Positions 1 through 7,749 of a stretch of 64,000 bases of DNA are shown in pieces. Under the pieces are notes generated by a model that saw only the letters and a program-made list of their open reading frames with translations, was not told the origin of the DNA and did no database searches. A program made the translations under genes and the position numbers. This DNA is from Alcanivorax sp. (GTDB lineage: Bacteria; Pseudomonadota; Gammaproteobacteria; Pseudomonadales; Alcanivoracaceae), in NCBI GenBank assembly GCA_017794945.1, contig CP051239.1:2160692-2224691 (forward strand), given 5' to 3'. The number at the start of each line of letters is the position of its first letter. Position 1 is the stretch's first letter.

Positions 1-1
1 G

Positions 2-595
2 CGCAAGGTGCCGCTGCTCGGTGACATCCCTCTGCTGGGCTTTCTGTTCCGCTCCACCTCCGAGAGCCACGTCAAACGTAATCTGATGGTGTTCATCAAA
101 CCCACGGTACTGGCGAACAACGACCGGCTGGTGGACATGACCCGGGAAAAATACATGGGCGTCACGGCCATGCAGTTCCGGGTCAACGATGACGGCGAAC
201 TGGTGCGCGAGGTTCAGTTCCCGCTGCCCGTGAAGCTGGAAAATCTGTTCGAAGGGCGTTCGCCGGTTTCCGATGAGTACGAGCGCGCTTATAAGGCGCA
301 GCAGCAAAAGCGGGGAGAAGATTCCGCCACGCCACCCACCTCCGGGCCGGTGACCGATACCGAGGGCGTGGTGCCCGGGCAGGAAGAGGCGCCCGCCGCC
401 CGTGATGAGGAAGCGGACCAGGCGGAAGACGAGGCCCGCGAGCCGTCCGCCTCCCGGACCCCGCAGCCGGTTGAACCGGCCCCGGAACCCGCGCCGGCGG
501 CCCCGCGGCAGGCTGAGGAGGCATCGACGGTGGCGGCCTCGCAGGCCGATACGGAGGCCAGGCCTTCCGGCCAGTGCCGTCCACCCTGGTGCTAG
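2..595 (+). CDS. gspD: Type II secretion system secretin GspD, C-terminal fragment
   Basis: This is the 3' end of a gene that begins before the window. The first residues (RKVPLLGDIPLLGFLFRS) and the following RNLMVFIKPTVL match the conserved end of the secretin domain that forms the outer-membrane channel of type II secretion systems. After about residue 95 the protein becomes a low-complexity tail rich in Pro, Glu and Ala, which is longer than usual for GspD and ends PSGQCRPPWC. The stop at 593-595 lies 10 bases from the convergent stop of the next gene. The neighbouring gsp genes are not visible. A secretin of another system, such as PilQ, is less likely because GDIPLLG followed by the FIKPTV segment is typical of GspD. 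Confidence 0.9.
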   Translation, partial: RKVPLLGDIPLLGFLFRSTSESHVKRNLMVFIKPTVLANNDRLVDMTREKYMGVTAMQFRVNDDGELVREVQFPLPVKLENLFEGRSPVSDEYERAYKAQQQKRGEDSATPPTSGPVTDTEGVVPGQEEAPAARDEEADQAEDEAREPSASRTPQPVEPAPEPAPAAPRQAEEASTVAASQADTEARPSGQCRPPWC

Positions 596-605
596 CCGGC
601 GGCTG

Positions 606-1649
606 TCAGGGGGTGGTCAGGGACTCCAGGTTTCTGATCACCCGCTCGCTGCGCTCCAGTTTCTTCTGTAATTCCAGGTTTTCCGGATCCAACGGGGCGA
701 CCCGCTGCCACAACTGGTGGGCGGCGCGGTATTCGCCCTTGGCGTACAGCGCTTCTCCCTGGGCCATGGCCCGGGCAAAGCGGTCCTGGGACCAACGCTT
801 GACCTGCTTCCGCATGGTGTCCAGGTAAGCGTCATCATGCTGAGCCAGGTAGGTGCGAGCGGCCAGCAGGTCCTCCAGGCGGCCGCTCTGTTGGTATCGT
901 GAAATCAGGGTCTCGGCGTGCTGGTAACGGGTTTCCTGACGTGCGTCCCGGGCCCGGTCCCGGGCGCTGTCGAGGGTTTTGCGGGCGCGTTTCAAGGAGG
1001 CCGGCTGGCTGCGGTCCGGCGTCAGTCGTTGTGCCATTTCCAGGGATACCAGTGCCTGGCGCCACAGCGCCTGATCGGCGTAGGCGTCACCCAGTTCGGT
1101 AAGGCCGTCGCTCACCTGTTGGCGCAGTCGCGCGCGCTGACCCAGAATTTTCGTCGCCCGGCGGTCATCATGGTGGGCCAGCGCCCGGTCCAGCTCATCG
1201 GTGTCCAACAAGGCCTTCGCCTGTGCCAGATACCACTGGTTAAGGCGTTCGCGCAGGGCCCCTGCTTCGCGCTCGCGCAATTGCGCCAGCACGTCGTTCA
1301 CCGGCTCCGGCTCGGCCACGCGGTCGCCGGTATCTTCCAGTAGCTGATAAGCCTGCCCCCAGTCCTCCCGGGCTGACAAATCCCGGGCCAGGGCCAGCCT
1401 TTCCTGGCGGTACTCCCGGCTTGCCTGCAGTACCCCCCGGCGTTGCTCGGTGAGCAGGCCGTACTGGGGATGGTCCTGGTCGGTGCGGTCGATGATCGCC
1501 AGGGCGTCCCGGTAGCGGTGTTCCCGCAGAGCGTCAGACACCCGGTCGGCGGGGTCGGAGAACGACACCAGCGAGGCACAGCCGGGCAGTATCAACACGG
1601 CCCCCAGGCCAAGCGCGGCCCGCCAGGTGCCGCGTTTAAGAGGATTCAC
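606..1649 (-). CDS. Lipoprotein with helical/TPR-like repeats
   Basis: Predicted 347-residue lipoprotein. The GTG at 1649 is preferred over the ATG at 1688 because it puts a short basic start (VNPLKRGTWR) before a hydrophobic segment ending in LILPGC, a plausible lipobox. The mature part is almost entirely alpha-helical, with repeated Arg/Glu/Leu/Ala-rich helices resembling tetratricopeptide repeats, and no catalytic motif is visible. Its start overlaps the last 14 bases of the upstream adenylate cyclase gene, so the two are very probably co-transcribed and translationally coupled. By inference it could be a periplasmic partner of the cyclase. The family is not recognised with certainty. Confidence 0.75.
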   Translation of the reverse strand: MNPLKRGTWRAALGLGAVLILPGCASLVSFSDPADRVSDALREHRYRDALAIIDRTDQDHPQYGLLTEQRRGVLQASREYRQERLALARDLSAREDWGQAYQLLEDTGDRVAEPEPVNDVLAQLREREAGALRERLNQWYLAQAKALLDTDELDRALAHHDDRRATKILGQRARLRQQVSDGLTELGDAYADQALWRQALVSLEMAQRLTPDRSQPASLKRARKTLDSARDRARDARQETRYQHAETLISRYQQSGRLEDLLAARTYLAQHDDAYLDTMRKQVKRWSQDRFARAMAQGEALYAKGEYRAAHQLWQRVAPLDPENLELQKKLERSERVIRNLESLTTP

Positions 1650-3135
1650 GGTCGGCCTCCGCGCTGATTTCGGCAAGGAATTGGGCAATGCGTTGCTCCA
1701 TCAGCGTTTCCGACAGGGCGTGCACGCCGTCGACCCGGAAGGTGCCTACCGGCTCCCGGCGGCCGCGCACCCGCATGGCGCCATACTCCGTGGCGCGCAC
1801 CCGGGAGCCGATGTTCGGATCCTCCATGATCGCCGAGGCGGCGATGATCTCGCCGGCGCCGGCCATATTGGACAGCCGCGAGGCCAGATTCACCGTGTCG
1901 CCCACCACCGTGTACTGCATGCGCTCCCTGGAACCGAGATTGCCGGCCAGCATCGACCCGGAATTCATCCCGATGCGGAATTCCACGGTGGTCAGGCCGC
2001 GCGCGTCGCGGTATTCGTTGAGGCGGGTCACCAGGCGCTGGATCATCACCGCGCAACACAGACCGTGGAAAAGGTGCTCGGAATCTTCCTCGGGCACCCC
2101 GAACACGATCATCGCGCAATCGCCCATGTACTTGTCGATGGTGCCACGGTAGAAATCGGAAGCGGCGCTGATGGCATCGAAGTAGACGTTGAGCATGTCC
2201 GCCACCGCCTCAGGCGCCAGGCTTTCGGAGAGCCGGGTAAAGCCAACGATGTCGGCGAACACCACGGTGGCGGTGACGTCACGGCCGCCCAGGGTCACCT
2301 GGTCCAGGTTGGCCATCATCTTGCGCGCCACCGAAGGGCTCACAAAACGCTGCAGCACGCGCTCCACCTGGTCTTTCTCCAGCATGCCGTGGGCCATGCC
2401 GTTGTAGGCTTCGATCAGATGGCCGATCTCATCATTACGGCGTTCCTGGATCCGGTATTGCAGGTCGCCCTTGCGCATGGCGCTGGTGGCGGCGAGCAGA
2501 TTGTGGATCGGCTGCGCCAGCCGCCGGCTGATCAGGAAGGCGGCGATGATCGCCAGCACGCCCATCGCCAGAGTGGCGGTGATCAGGGTGTTGCGCACCT
2601 CGCGCTGGGCCAGGGTGATGGAGCGGTCCGACAGGGTCACCGCCACCGAGCCGGCCAGGTTGTCGTTGACGCGTATCGGCGCGAAGTAGGTGCTCATGGC
2701 GTCTTCCCCGAGTCCGCCCCAGCGGCGCACTTCCAGCGAAGAGGGGGCGCTGGCCGGCGGTTGCACGCCGGCCTGATCAATCGGCCGGCCCTCCCGGTTG
2801 AACAGCGCGGCGCCGGCGATGCTGTCGCTGCGCACCAGGTTATTAATGTGCACCTTGAGCAGGAACCGGTCCTCGGCAAGCAGCGGTTCGCGGGCGGTAT
2901 GCGCCAGCTGGGTGGCGATGGCGTTGCCGAAGCTGTCCGCCTGGTCGCGCATACGCTGCAGCTGGTTATTAAGCAGAATGAACGCCAGCAATGTCATACC
3001 GATCAGGATCAGCGCCGAGATCGACAGGCCCATCTTCCAGGCCACCGGAAAATATTCCGGTATATAGGGCTGGATCAAGGCGTCAAAGCGCGCTTTCCAG
3101 GAAGCTTTGGGCGGGTTGGCAGGTGATGCGGGCAT
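1636..3135 (-). CDS. Membrane class III adenylate/guanylate cyclase with HAMP domain
   Basis: 499-residue signalling enzyme. Order of parts: cytoplasmic N-terminus, membrane helix about 33-55, extracytoplasmic sensor region about 56-182, second helix about 183-203, HAMP linker about 202-255, and a class III nucleotide cyclase domain about 285-470. Metal-binding aspartates are visible at D295 (VVFADIVGFT) and D339 (KYMGDC). K335 and D413 (VVGDTVNLASR) fit the Lys/Asp pair that selects ATP, so adenylate cyclase is more likely than guanylate cyclase; N416 and R420 fit the transition-state residues. It probably makes cAMP in response to a periplasmic or membrane signal. The ligand cannot be told from the sequence. 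The downstream lipoprotein gene overlaps its 3' end. Confidence 0.93.
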   Translation of the reverse strand: MPASPANPPKASWKARFDALIQPYIPEYFPVAWKMGLSISALILIGMTLLAFILLNNQLQRMRDQADSFGNAIATQLAHTAREPLLAEDRFLLKVHINNLVRSDSIAGAALFNREGRPIDQAGVQPPASAPSSLEVRRWGGLGEDAMSTYFAPIRVNDNLAGSVAVTLSDRSITLAQREVRNTLITATLAMGVLAIIAAFLISRRLAQPIHNLLAATSAMRKGDLQYRIQERRNDEIGHLIEAYNGMAHGMLEKDQVERVLQRFVSPSVARKMMANLDQVTLGGRDVTATVVFADIVGFTRLSESLAPEAVADMLNVYFDAISAASDFYRGTIDKYMGDCAMIVFGVPEEDSEHLFHGLCCAVMIQRLVTRLNEYRDARGLTTVEFRIGMNSGSMLAGNLGSRERMQYTVVGDTVNLASRLSNMAGAGEIIAASAIMEDPNIGSRVRATEYGAMRVRGRREPVGTFRVDGVHALSETLMEQRIAQFLAEISAEADRESS

Positions 3136-3239
3136 GGGAGCTTGAGGCTCTTGTCAGGAACAGTATCCAGTGTCACATTGCCAGACTGGCCCGAGGGAAA
3201 CCAGACGTTTAACCACCATCCGCGAAGACTGAACACGAC

Positions 3240-4205
3240 ATGGCATTTATTCGAGAACGGCGCCTGGCCGCCAATGGAATGGACTTCTTCATCGCCGAGG
3301 CCGGCGAACCCGGGGCGCCGTTGGTGCTTTGCCTGCACGGTTTCCCGGAATGCTGGGCCTCGTGGCGGTATCAGCTGCCGGCGCTGGCGCAATCCGGGTA
3401 CCACGCGGTGGCCCCGGACCTGCGCGGCTACGGCGAAACCGGCGGCCCCGCGGAGGTGGACGCCTACCGGCAAAGCCGGCTGGTGGCCGACGTGGTGGCG
3501 TTGATCGAGGCTCTGGGCGCCGACCAGGCGGTGCTGATCGGTCACGATTGGGGCTGCGCCCTGGCCTGGCAGGTGGCCCGCCGCCATCCGGAGCGGGTCG
3601 CCGCCGTGGTGGGGCTCTCGGTCCCGTACGGCGGCCCGTCGCCGAAGCCGCCCACCGAGGCGATGCGCGACCTGTTCCGCGATCACTTCTTCTACATGCT
3701 CTACTTCCAGCGTCCGCGGGCGCCGGAGCAGGAACTGGAAGCCAATGTGGAGGACAGCCTGCGGCGCATGTTCCACAGCCTCTCCGCGGATGGCATCGAG
3801 GATTTTTCCGTGGCGCCGGACAGCACCGGGGTGTTGCAGGCCATGCAACCGCCGCCTTCGCCGCCGCGCTGGATGCGCGACGAGGACCTCGCTTACTACG
3901 TGGCCCGCTTTGAAAAGACCGGTTTCACCGGTGCTCTGAACTGGTACCGCGCCATGGACGCGTCCTGGGAAGAGAGCCGCGACGACGACAACTGGACCAT
4001 CGCGGCGCCGGTCCTGTTTCTCGGCGGCATGCAGGACCCGGTGCTGTTGTTCGGGCAAAAGGCCCTGGCGCGCATGCCCGATTACGTGCCGGACCTGCGC
4101 ACCGTGGTGCTCGACCAGTGCGGCCACTGGATCCAGATGGAGCAGGCCTCCGAGGTGAACCGGGAAATCCTCGGTTTCCTGGAAGAGATCTCGCCTAAAC
4201 GCTGA
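3240..4205 (+). CDS. Alpha/beta hydrolase, epoxide hydrolase type
   Basis: 321 residues with the alpha/beta-hydrolase fold. The oxyanion-hole motif HGFPE is at 33-37, the nucleophile motif GHDWG has D103 as likely nucleophile, and the catalytic histidine is near residue 296 (CGHWIQME). A cap domain lies between the nucleophile and the C-terminal part. HGFPE together with HDWG is typical of soluble epoxide hydrolases, which open epoxides to diols; haloalkane dehalogenases share the Asp nucleophile but usually differ in the first motif. It is monocistronic and diverges from the cyclase gene. Its last 11 bases overlap the convergent gene on the other strand. The substrate is unknown. Confidence 0.88.
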   Translation: MAFIRERRLAANGMDFFIAEAGEPGAPLVLCLHGFPECWASWRYQLPALAQSGYHAVAPDLRGYGETGGPAEVDAYRQSRLVADVVALIEALGADQAVLIGHDWGCALAWQVARRHPERVAAVVGLSVPYGGPSPKPPTEAMRDLFRDHFFYMLYFQRPRAPEQELEANVEDSLRRMFHSLSADGIEDFSVAPDSTGVLQAMQPPPSPPRWMRDEDLAYYVARFEKTGFTGALNWYRAMDASWEESRDDDNWTIAAPVLFLGGMQDPVLLFGQKALARMPDYVPDLRTVVLDQCGHWIQMEQASEVNREILGFLEEISPKR

Positions 4206-5163
4206 TCGGCACGCCGTGATCGTCGCGGTCGGTGAGAATCTCGAAGGCGGCGCCGTGCTCGCTGTGCAACACTTCCTCATGGCCCGCCCGGATCACCGAC
4301 ACCCGCGCGCGGGCCAGTTTGCTGTTAAGGCAGGTTTTGTTGCCGCCCGGCGGGTTGTAGTAGGTGAGGGCGGTGAAGGCGTCGCGCGGCGCGTCGATGT
4401 CCACCCGGAGTTGATTGTCGCCGGCACGGCTCTCAAGCCGCCACTGGAAGAACCGGTAACGGCCCTTTGAGCGCAGCGCCTGGCCGACCCGGTTGAACGC
4501 GTAAGTCCGCCCGTCCAGCCGCAGCACCGCCAGGCTCAGCCAGGGCGTGGGCACGGGCCCGAACCAGACCCGTGCCGTGGCGCACTCGAGAAAGGCGTCC
4601 GGGCGGCCGTCGAAGGCGGCCACCTGGCCCCAGGCGTACTGGTCGGTGTGGCGCTTTCCCCAGTTATGATTTTCGCTGCCGGGCCAGTGTTCCAACGTCA
4701 TGGCTTCGCCATCCACCTGAACCTGGCCGGACACGCGCACCGCCGGCCGGCTGACCAGCGACTTGGCCTTGGGGAAGCCGGCCCGGTAGCGGTCCTCCGG
4801 CAACAATAGCAGCGGCTCCTGGCCTCCCTTATAGCGCAGATCCCACTCGATGCGGTGGCCATTGAGCGAGGCGCCGCCGTGAAGCTTGCCCGGTTCCAGC
4901 CGGTTGCCGCCGATCTCCACCGCCAGCCGGTCGGCGGCCACCAGACAGTGTTCCAGAGGAAACTCTTCCTTCACCGCCACCTGGCGCTCGCCATCGAACC
5001 AGACCGCCCAGATTTCACCGAGGCGCCGCCCACCATCGGCGGCGATGAACTGGGTATAGCGTATCCACAAAGCCCGCCGGCGATAGGGGTCGTTGGCGCG
5101 CACGAACCAGGATTCGTAGTGCCCGCCCTGGCCAGGGTACTGGTTGCCATGGAACGGGATCAT
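4195..5163 (-). CDS. Hypothetical protein, possible AttH/CrtC-like lipocalin fold
   Basis: 322 residues from the ATG at 5163, which overlaps the stop of the upstream 148-residue gene as ATGA. A much longer reading frame continues upstream to 5439 but is out of frame with that coding gene, so the short start is chosen. The protein is rich in Trp, Tyr and beta-strand-like segments (GHYESWFVRAND, EHWPGSENHNWGKRH, TYYNPPGG). This pattern recalls the AttH/carotenoid hydratase/tocopherol-cyclase-like superfamily of lipid-binding or lipid-modifying double barrels. No signal peptide is seen. It is the last gene of a tightly coupled set with a GMC oxidoreductase. The function is not known; the family link is inference. 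Confidence 0.7.
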   Translation of the reverse strand: MIPFHGNQYPGQGGHYESWFVRANDPYRRRALWIRYTQFIAADGGRRLGEIWAVWFDGERQVAVKEEFPLEHCLVAADRLAVEIGGNRLEPGKLHGGASLNGHRIEWDLRYKGGQEPLLLLPEDRYRAGFPKAKSLVSRPAVRVSGQVQVDGEAMTLEHWPGSENHNWGKRHTDQYAWGQVAAFDGRPDAFLECATARVWFGPVPTPWLSLAVLRLDGRTYAFNRVGQALRSKGRYRFFQWRLESRAGDNQLRVDIDAPRDAFTALTYYNPPGGNKTCLNSKLARARVSVIRAGHEEVLHSEHGAAFEILTDRDDHGVPISV

Positions 5164-5606
5164 GACGCCGCATCCTGATACGCGTGGCGTTCGTCCACCA
5201 GCCGCAGGGCCTTGAAGGGGAACGCCAACATGCTGTCCCGGTACGCCACCCGGGCTTTGCCCACCGGCCGGTCCGCCTGGTAGACGGTGAGCGGGCAGGT
5301 GATCAGGGATTGAATCCAGCCGCCCTGGCCGTATTGCTTCTGGCCCTCGGCGTAGAGCTCGCCCAGCTCCGGGTGGCGGAAGCGCAGCCAGTAGTGCGGC
5401 CCGCTCAACCGGATTCTCAATTCGCCCTCGCAGGGGCACTGGTGATCGCCGAGGCGCGCGGTGCCACGAAAATAGCGGGGGGCGCCGAGGCTGAAAATGC
5501 GGGTGGTGAAAGCGCGAATCGTGAAACTGAACGGGCGCTCGGCGCCGTCGCTCTCCAGAGCCAGCCAGCCGCTCATGGATTCCTTGAGTAATAGTCCCAT
5601 TGTCAT
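5160..5606 (-). CDS. Hypothetical protein coupled to GMC oxidoreductase
   Basis: 148-residue soluble protein whose ATG at 5606 overlaps the stop of the GMC oxidoreductase gene (ATGA) and whose own stop overlaps the start of the following gene in the same way. It looks beta-rich (SFTIRAFTTRIFSLGAPRYFRG, HYWLRFRHPELGELY) and has no signal peptide or membrane helix. I recognise no catalytic motif. The three-gene coupling suggests a subunit, substrate-delivery or companion role for the oxidoreductase, which is inference from position only. Such small partners of GMC sterol and alcohol oxidases are often annotated only as hypothetical. Confidence 0.7.
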   Translation of the reverse strand: MTMGLLLKESMSGWLALESDGAERPFSFTIRAFTTRIFSLGAPRYFRGTARLGDHQCPCEGELRIRLSGPHYWLRFRHPELGELYAEGQKQYGQGGWIQSLITCPLTVYQADRPVGKARVAYRDSMLAFPFKALRLVDERHAYQDAAS

Positions 5607-7519
5607 GCTTGGTGCTCCTGTAGATGGTCGGCGAGCCTGGCCGCGGCCCGGCTGGCCAGGGCCATGATGGTCACCTGGGGGTTGGCGCCCAGGCTAGAAG
5701 GCACCGCCGACCCGTCCATGACATAGAGGCCCTGGCGGCCGTGGACCCGGTGCTGTGAATCGCAGACACCGTCGTCCGCGTCCCGCCCCAGGCGCGCGGT
5801 GCCCAGCGGGTGATAGGCGGTGATCAGAAAATCGCGGGGTTTGAGCGGGCCGGCCAGAAAGCGCTCCAGCTCCGCCACGCTATGCAGGCGCTGCAGGCCG
5901 TCCAGGCCCGGCACCAGAACCTCGCGGGCGCCGGCGGCGAAGTAGATGCGCGCCAGCGTGTCCACGCCGCGCAGAAACTGCGCGAAGTCCCGGTCGTTCA
6001 TGCGGTAGCGGATCAGCGGCCAGTCACGGTGGGGCCCCCGCCGTACGCGCCCCTGGGAGGTGTCGCGGATCATGAAGCCGAAGTAGGCGGTCTGCTGGTA
6101 GTCCTCGGTAAAGCGCACCCAGTCCTCGCCATACAGATTGTTCAGCAGGCTGTGTCCCGCCAGGGGCACGCTGCCGCCCTCGAACATCAAGCCCTGCTTG
6201 CCCCAGTCGGTGACGCCGAAGCCCTGCGGAATGCTGCGGCTGTTGGCGAAGTCCCGGTCCGGGAAAATCGCGTTGACCACGCCGGCCGGGTGCAGGGTGA
6301 GGTGGCGGCCCAGGTGACGGTTGCGGATGCCCTGGTCACGTAGAAACAGCGGCGTGAAGAAGGTTCCCATCGCGGCCACCACGGCACGGCTTTTCACGGT
6401 TAAACGGATCGAACGGCCGTCCCGATTGCGGCCCCGGGCGCTCATGCCGGTGACCCGGTCGCCGTGCCAGCGCAGGTGTTCGGCGCGAAACCCGGAGAAC
6501 AGGAAGGCCCCGCGGTCCAGCGCCCGGGGTATGTAGCTCACGTTGGTGGACTGTTTGGCGTCCGTGGGACAGCCGAACTGGCACAGCCCCTGGCCGTCGC
6601 AGCCCTCGGCGTTACGGTTCAGTGGATGGCGCTGCTGGAACCCCAGCGCCTCGGCGCCGCGATCAATGACGTCACCGATGGCCCCCACATGTTCAGGCTT
6701 CGCGGCCTGCACCTTGAGCACCTCTTCCACCTGTTCGAACCAGGGAGTCATCGCCTCGGCGCTGAAGTCGCCCAGCCCGCGGGCCTGCCAGTCGGCCAGT
6801 ACCTCCTCCGGCGTACGCATGCAGGTGCCGGAATTGATGGTGGTGGTGCCGCCCACGTTGCGGCCCACCGGCACCGGAATCATCGCGTTGCCGGTGGCGC
6901 AGTTGCTGCCCAGCGCCCGGTACAGTTTTGGAATCACCTCGGTGAGGCGGCCGCTGAAATGGGACCGGTCGTAATACTGGCCTTCTTCCACGATCACCAC
7001 GGCCAGGCCGCGGCTGGCCAACTCGTAGGCGGCCGCCGCGCCGCCGGCGCCGCTGCCGATCACCACCACGTCCGCTTCCAGTTCCATATCCTCGTCGCAA
7101 TCCCCGGCGGCGGTGATCTGCTGCTGCCAGCGGAAATGCTCCACCTGGCTGGGCACCTGCACCGGTGGCCGGCAGCCGGTGCGGGCCTCCACCTCACGGT
7201 CAAAGACGTAGTGCGCCTTGAGCGGCAGGCTCACGGCGCGCAGCAGTTTGCCGGACACCGGGGTGCCGGCCAGCCGTTCGATAAACCGGGCCCGGTGGGG
7301 CGGGGCGCCGCGATGGAAGCGCCGTCCATGGCGGAGCAGGTGGCGGGCGTCCAGCCACAGCAGCCCGAGCCGCAGAGCCCGCGCCAGCAAGGCGTGCTCG
7401 CCGACGCGGTGAAGCAGCGCTTCGGCGTCCGCCGCCGGCAGTCGCCGGCCGGCGGGGAACAGCGACGCGGTCAGCGCCCGGGCGGTGGGGTTGCGGGTGA
7501 GAGCGGTTTGGTCAGCCAT
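5603..7519 (-). CDS. GMC family FAD-dependent oxidoreductase
   Basis: 638 residues from the ATG at 7519; an in-frame ATG at 7591 would add 24 residues of unusual composition and is not used. The ADP-binding motif VVVIGSGAGGAAAAYELASRG follows an N-terminal helical extension of about 150 residues. The GMC C-terminal signatures are present (HPLGTARLG near the active site, then SLGANPQVTI). A Cys-rich stretch (CDGQGLCQFGCPTDAK) lies in the middle, as in long-chain alcohol and cholesterol-type GMC enzymes. It probably oxidises an alcohol group on a lipid or sterol-like substrate with FAD. It heads a coupled operon with two unknown proteins. An inverted repeat at 7551-7593 sits just upstream. Confidence 0.92.
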   Translation of the reverse strand: MADQTALTRNPTARALTASLFPAGRRLPAADAEALLHRVGEHALLARALRLGLLWLDARHLLRHGRRFHRGAPPHRARFIERLAGTPVSGKLLRAVSLPLKAHYVFDREVEARTGCRPPVQVPSQVEHFRWQQQITAAGDCDEDMELEADVVVIGSGAGGAAAAYELASRGLAVVIVEEGQYYDRSHFSGRLTEVIPKLYRALGSNCATGNAMIPVPVGRNVGGTTTINSGTCMRTPEEVLADWQARGLGDFSAEAMTPWFEQVEEVLKVQAAKPEHVGAIGDVIDRGAEALGFQQRHPLNRNAEGCDGQGLCQFGCPTDAKQSTNVSYIPRALDRGAFLFSGFRAEHLRWHGDRVTGMSARGRNRDGRSIRLTVKSRAVVAAMGTFFTPLFLRDQGIRNRHLGRHLTLHPAGVVNAIFPDRDFANSRSIPQGFGVTDWGKQGLMFEGGSVPLAGHSLLNNLYGEDWVRFTEDYQQTAYFGFMIRDTSQGRVRRGPHRDWPLIRYRMNDRDFAQFLRGVDTLARIYFAAGAREVLVPGLDGLQRLHSVAELERFLAGPLKPRDFLITAYHPLGTARLGRDADDGVCDSQHRVHGRQGLYVMDGSAVPSSLGANPQVTIMALASRAAARLADHLQEHQA

Positions 7520-7550
7520 GCCGGCAGTGTGGGGCCTTCCCCGGTGCCGC

Positions 7551-7593
7551 GCTTGACCCGGACCACAGTGGCACCCTGCGGGCCGGGTCAAGC
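7551..7593. promoter_or_regulatory. Inverted repeat upstream of the GMC operon, candidate operator
   Basis: Two perfect 11-base arms, GCTTGACCCGG at 7551-7561 and CCGGGTCAAGC at 7583-7593, are separated by 21 bases. The arm centres are 32 bases apart, close to three helical turns, and the element lies 32 bases before the GMC start codon. This fits an operator for a dimeric or tetrameric regulator. An RNA hairpin is the alternative. The regulator is not identified. Confidence 0.45.
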
Positions 7594-7663
7594 GGGGCGT
7601 GGGCTGCCCGCTATCTGATCTGGATCAAGAGCGGCGGGCCCGGCTTTGGGCATTATGGCTTCG

Positions 7664-7738
7664 GGGCGTCACGCCCCGCTGCGTATGCTTCCGGGTCACC
7701 CCGGTCTGCGGCCCCGCTTCGGCGGGGCTTTTTTTTGC
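7664..7738 (+). terminator. Orphan rho-independent terminator with two upstream hairpins
   Basis: GCCCCGC-TTCG-GCGGGGC at 7711-7728 is followed by a run of eight to nine T on the + strand (7729-7737), a strong intrinsic terminator. Just before it lie two further hairpins, CGGGGCG-TCA-CGCCCCG around 7664-7680 and CCGGGTCACCCCGG at 7691-7704. No + strand protein gene ends here: both neighbours run on the minus strand. The terminator may therefore close a small + strand RNA that starts somewhere in 7520-7660. On the minus strand the T-run precedes the hairpin and cannot serve the SDR gene. Confidence 0.6.
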
Positions 7739-7749
7739 CCTTTCCCGGT

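Noticed and set aside
1627..3126. 499-codon + strand frame opposite the adenylate cyclase
   Set aside because: His/Ala/Arg-rich antisense shadow with no motif; the cyclase on the minus strand has all catalytic residues.
4195..5439. 414-codon version of the gene ending at 4195
   Set aside because: The extra 92 codons overlap the 148-residue gene in another frame and have Pro/Gly/Arg-rich noise composition; the ATG at 5163 is coupled by ATGA.
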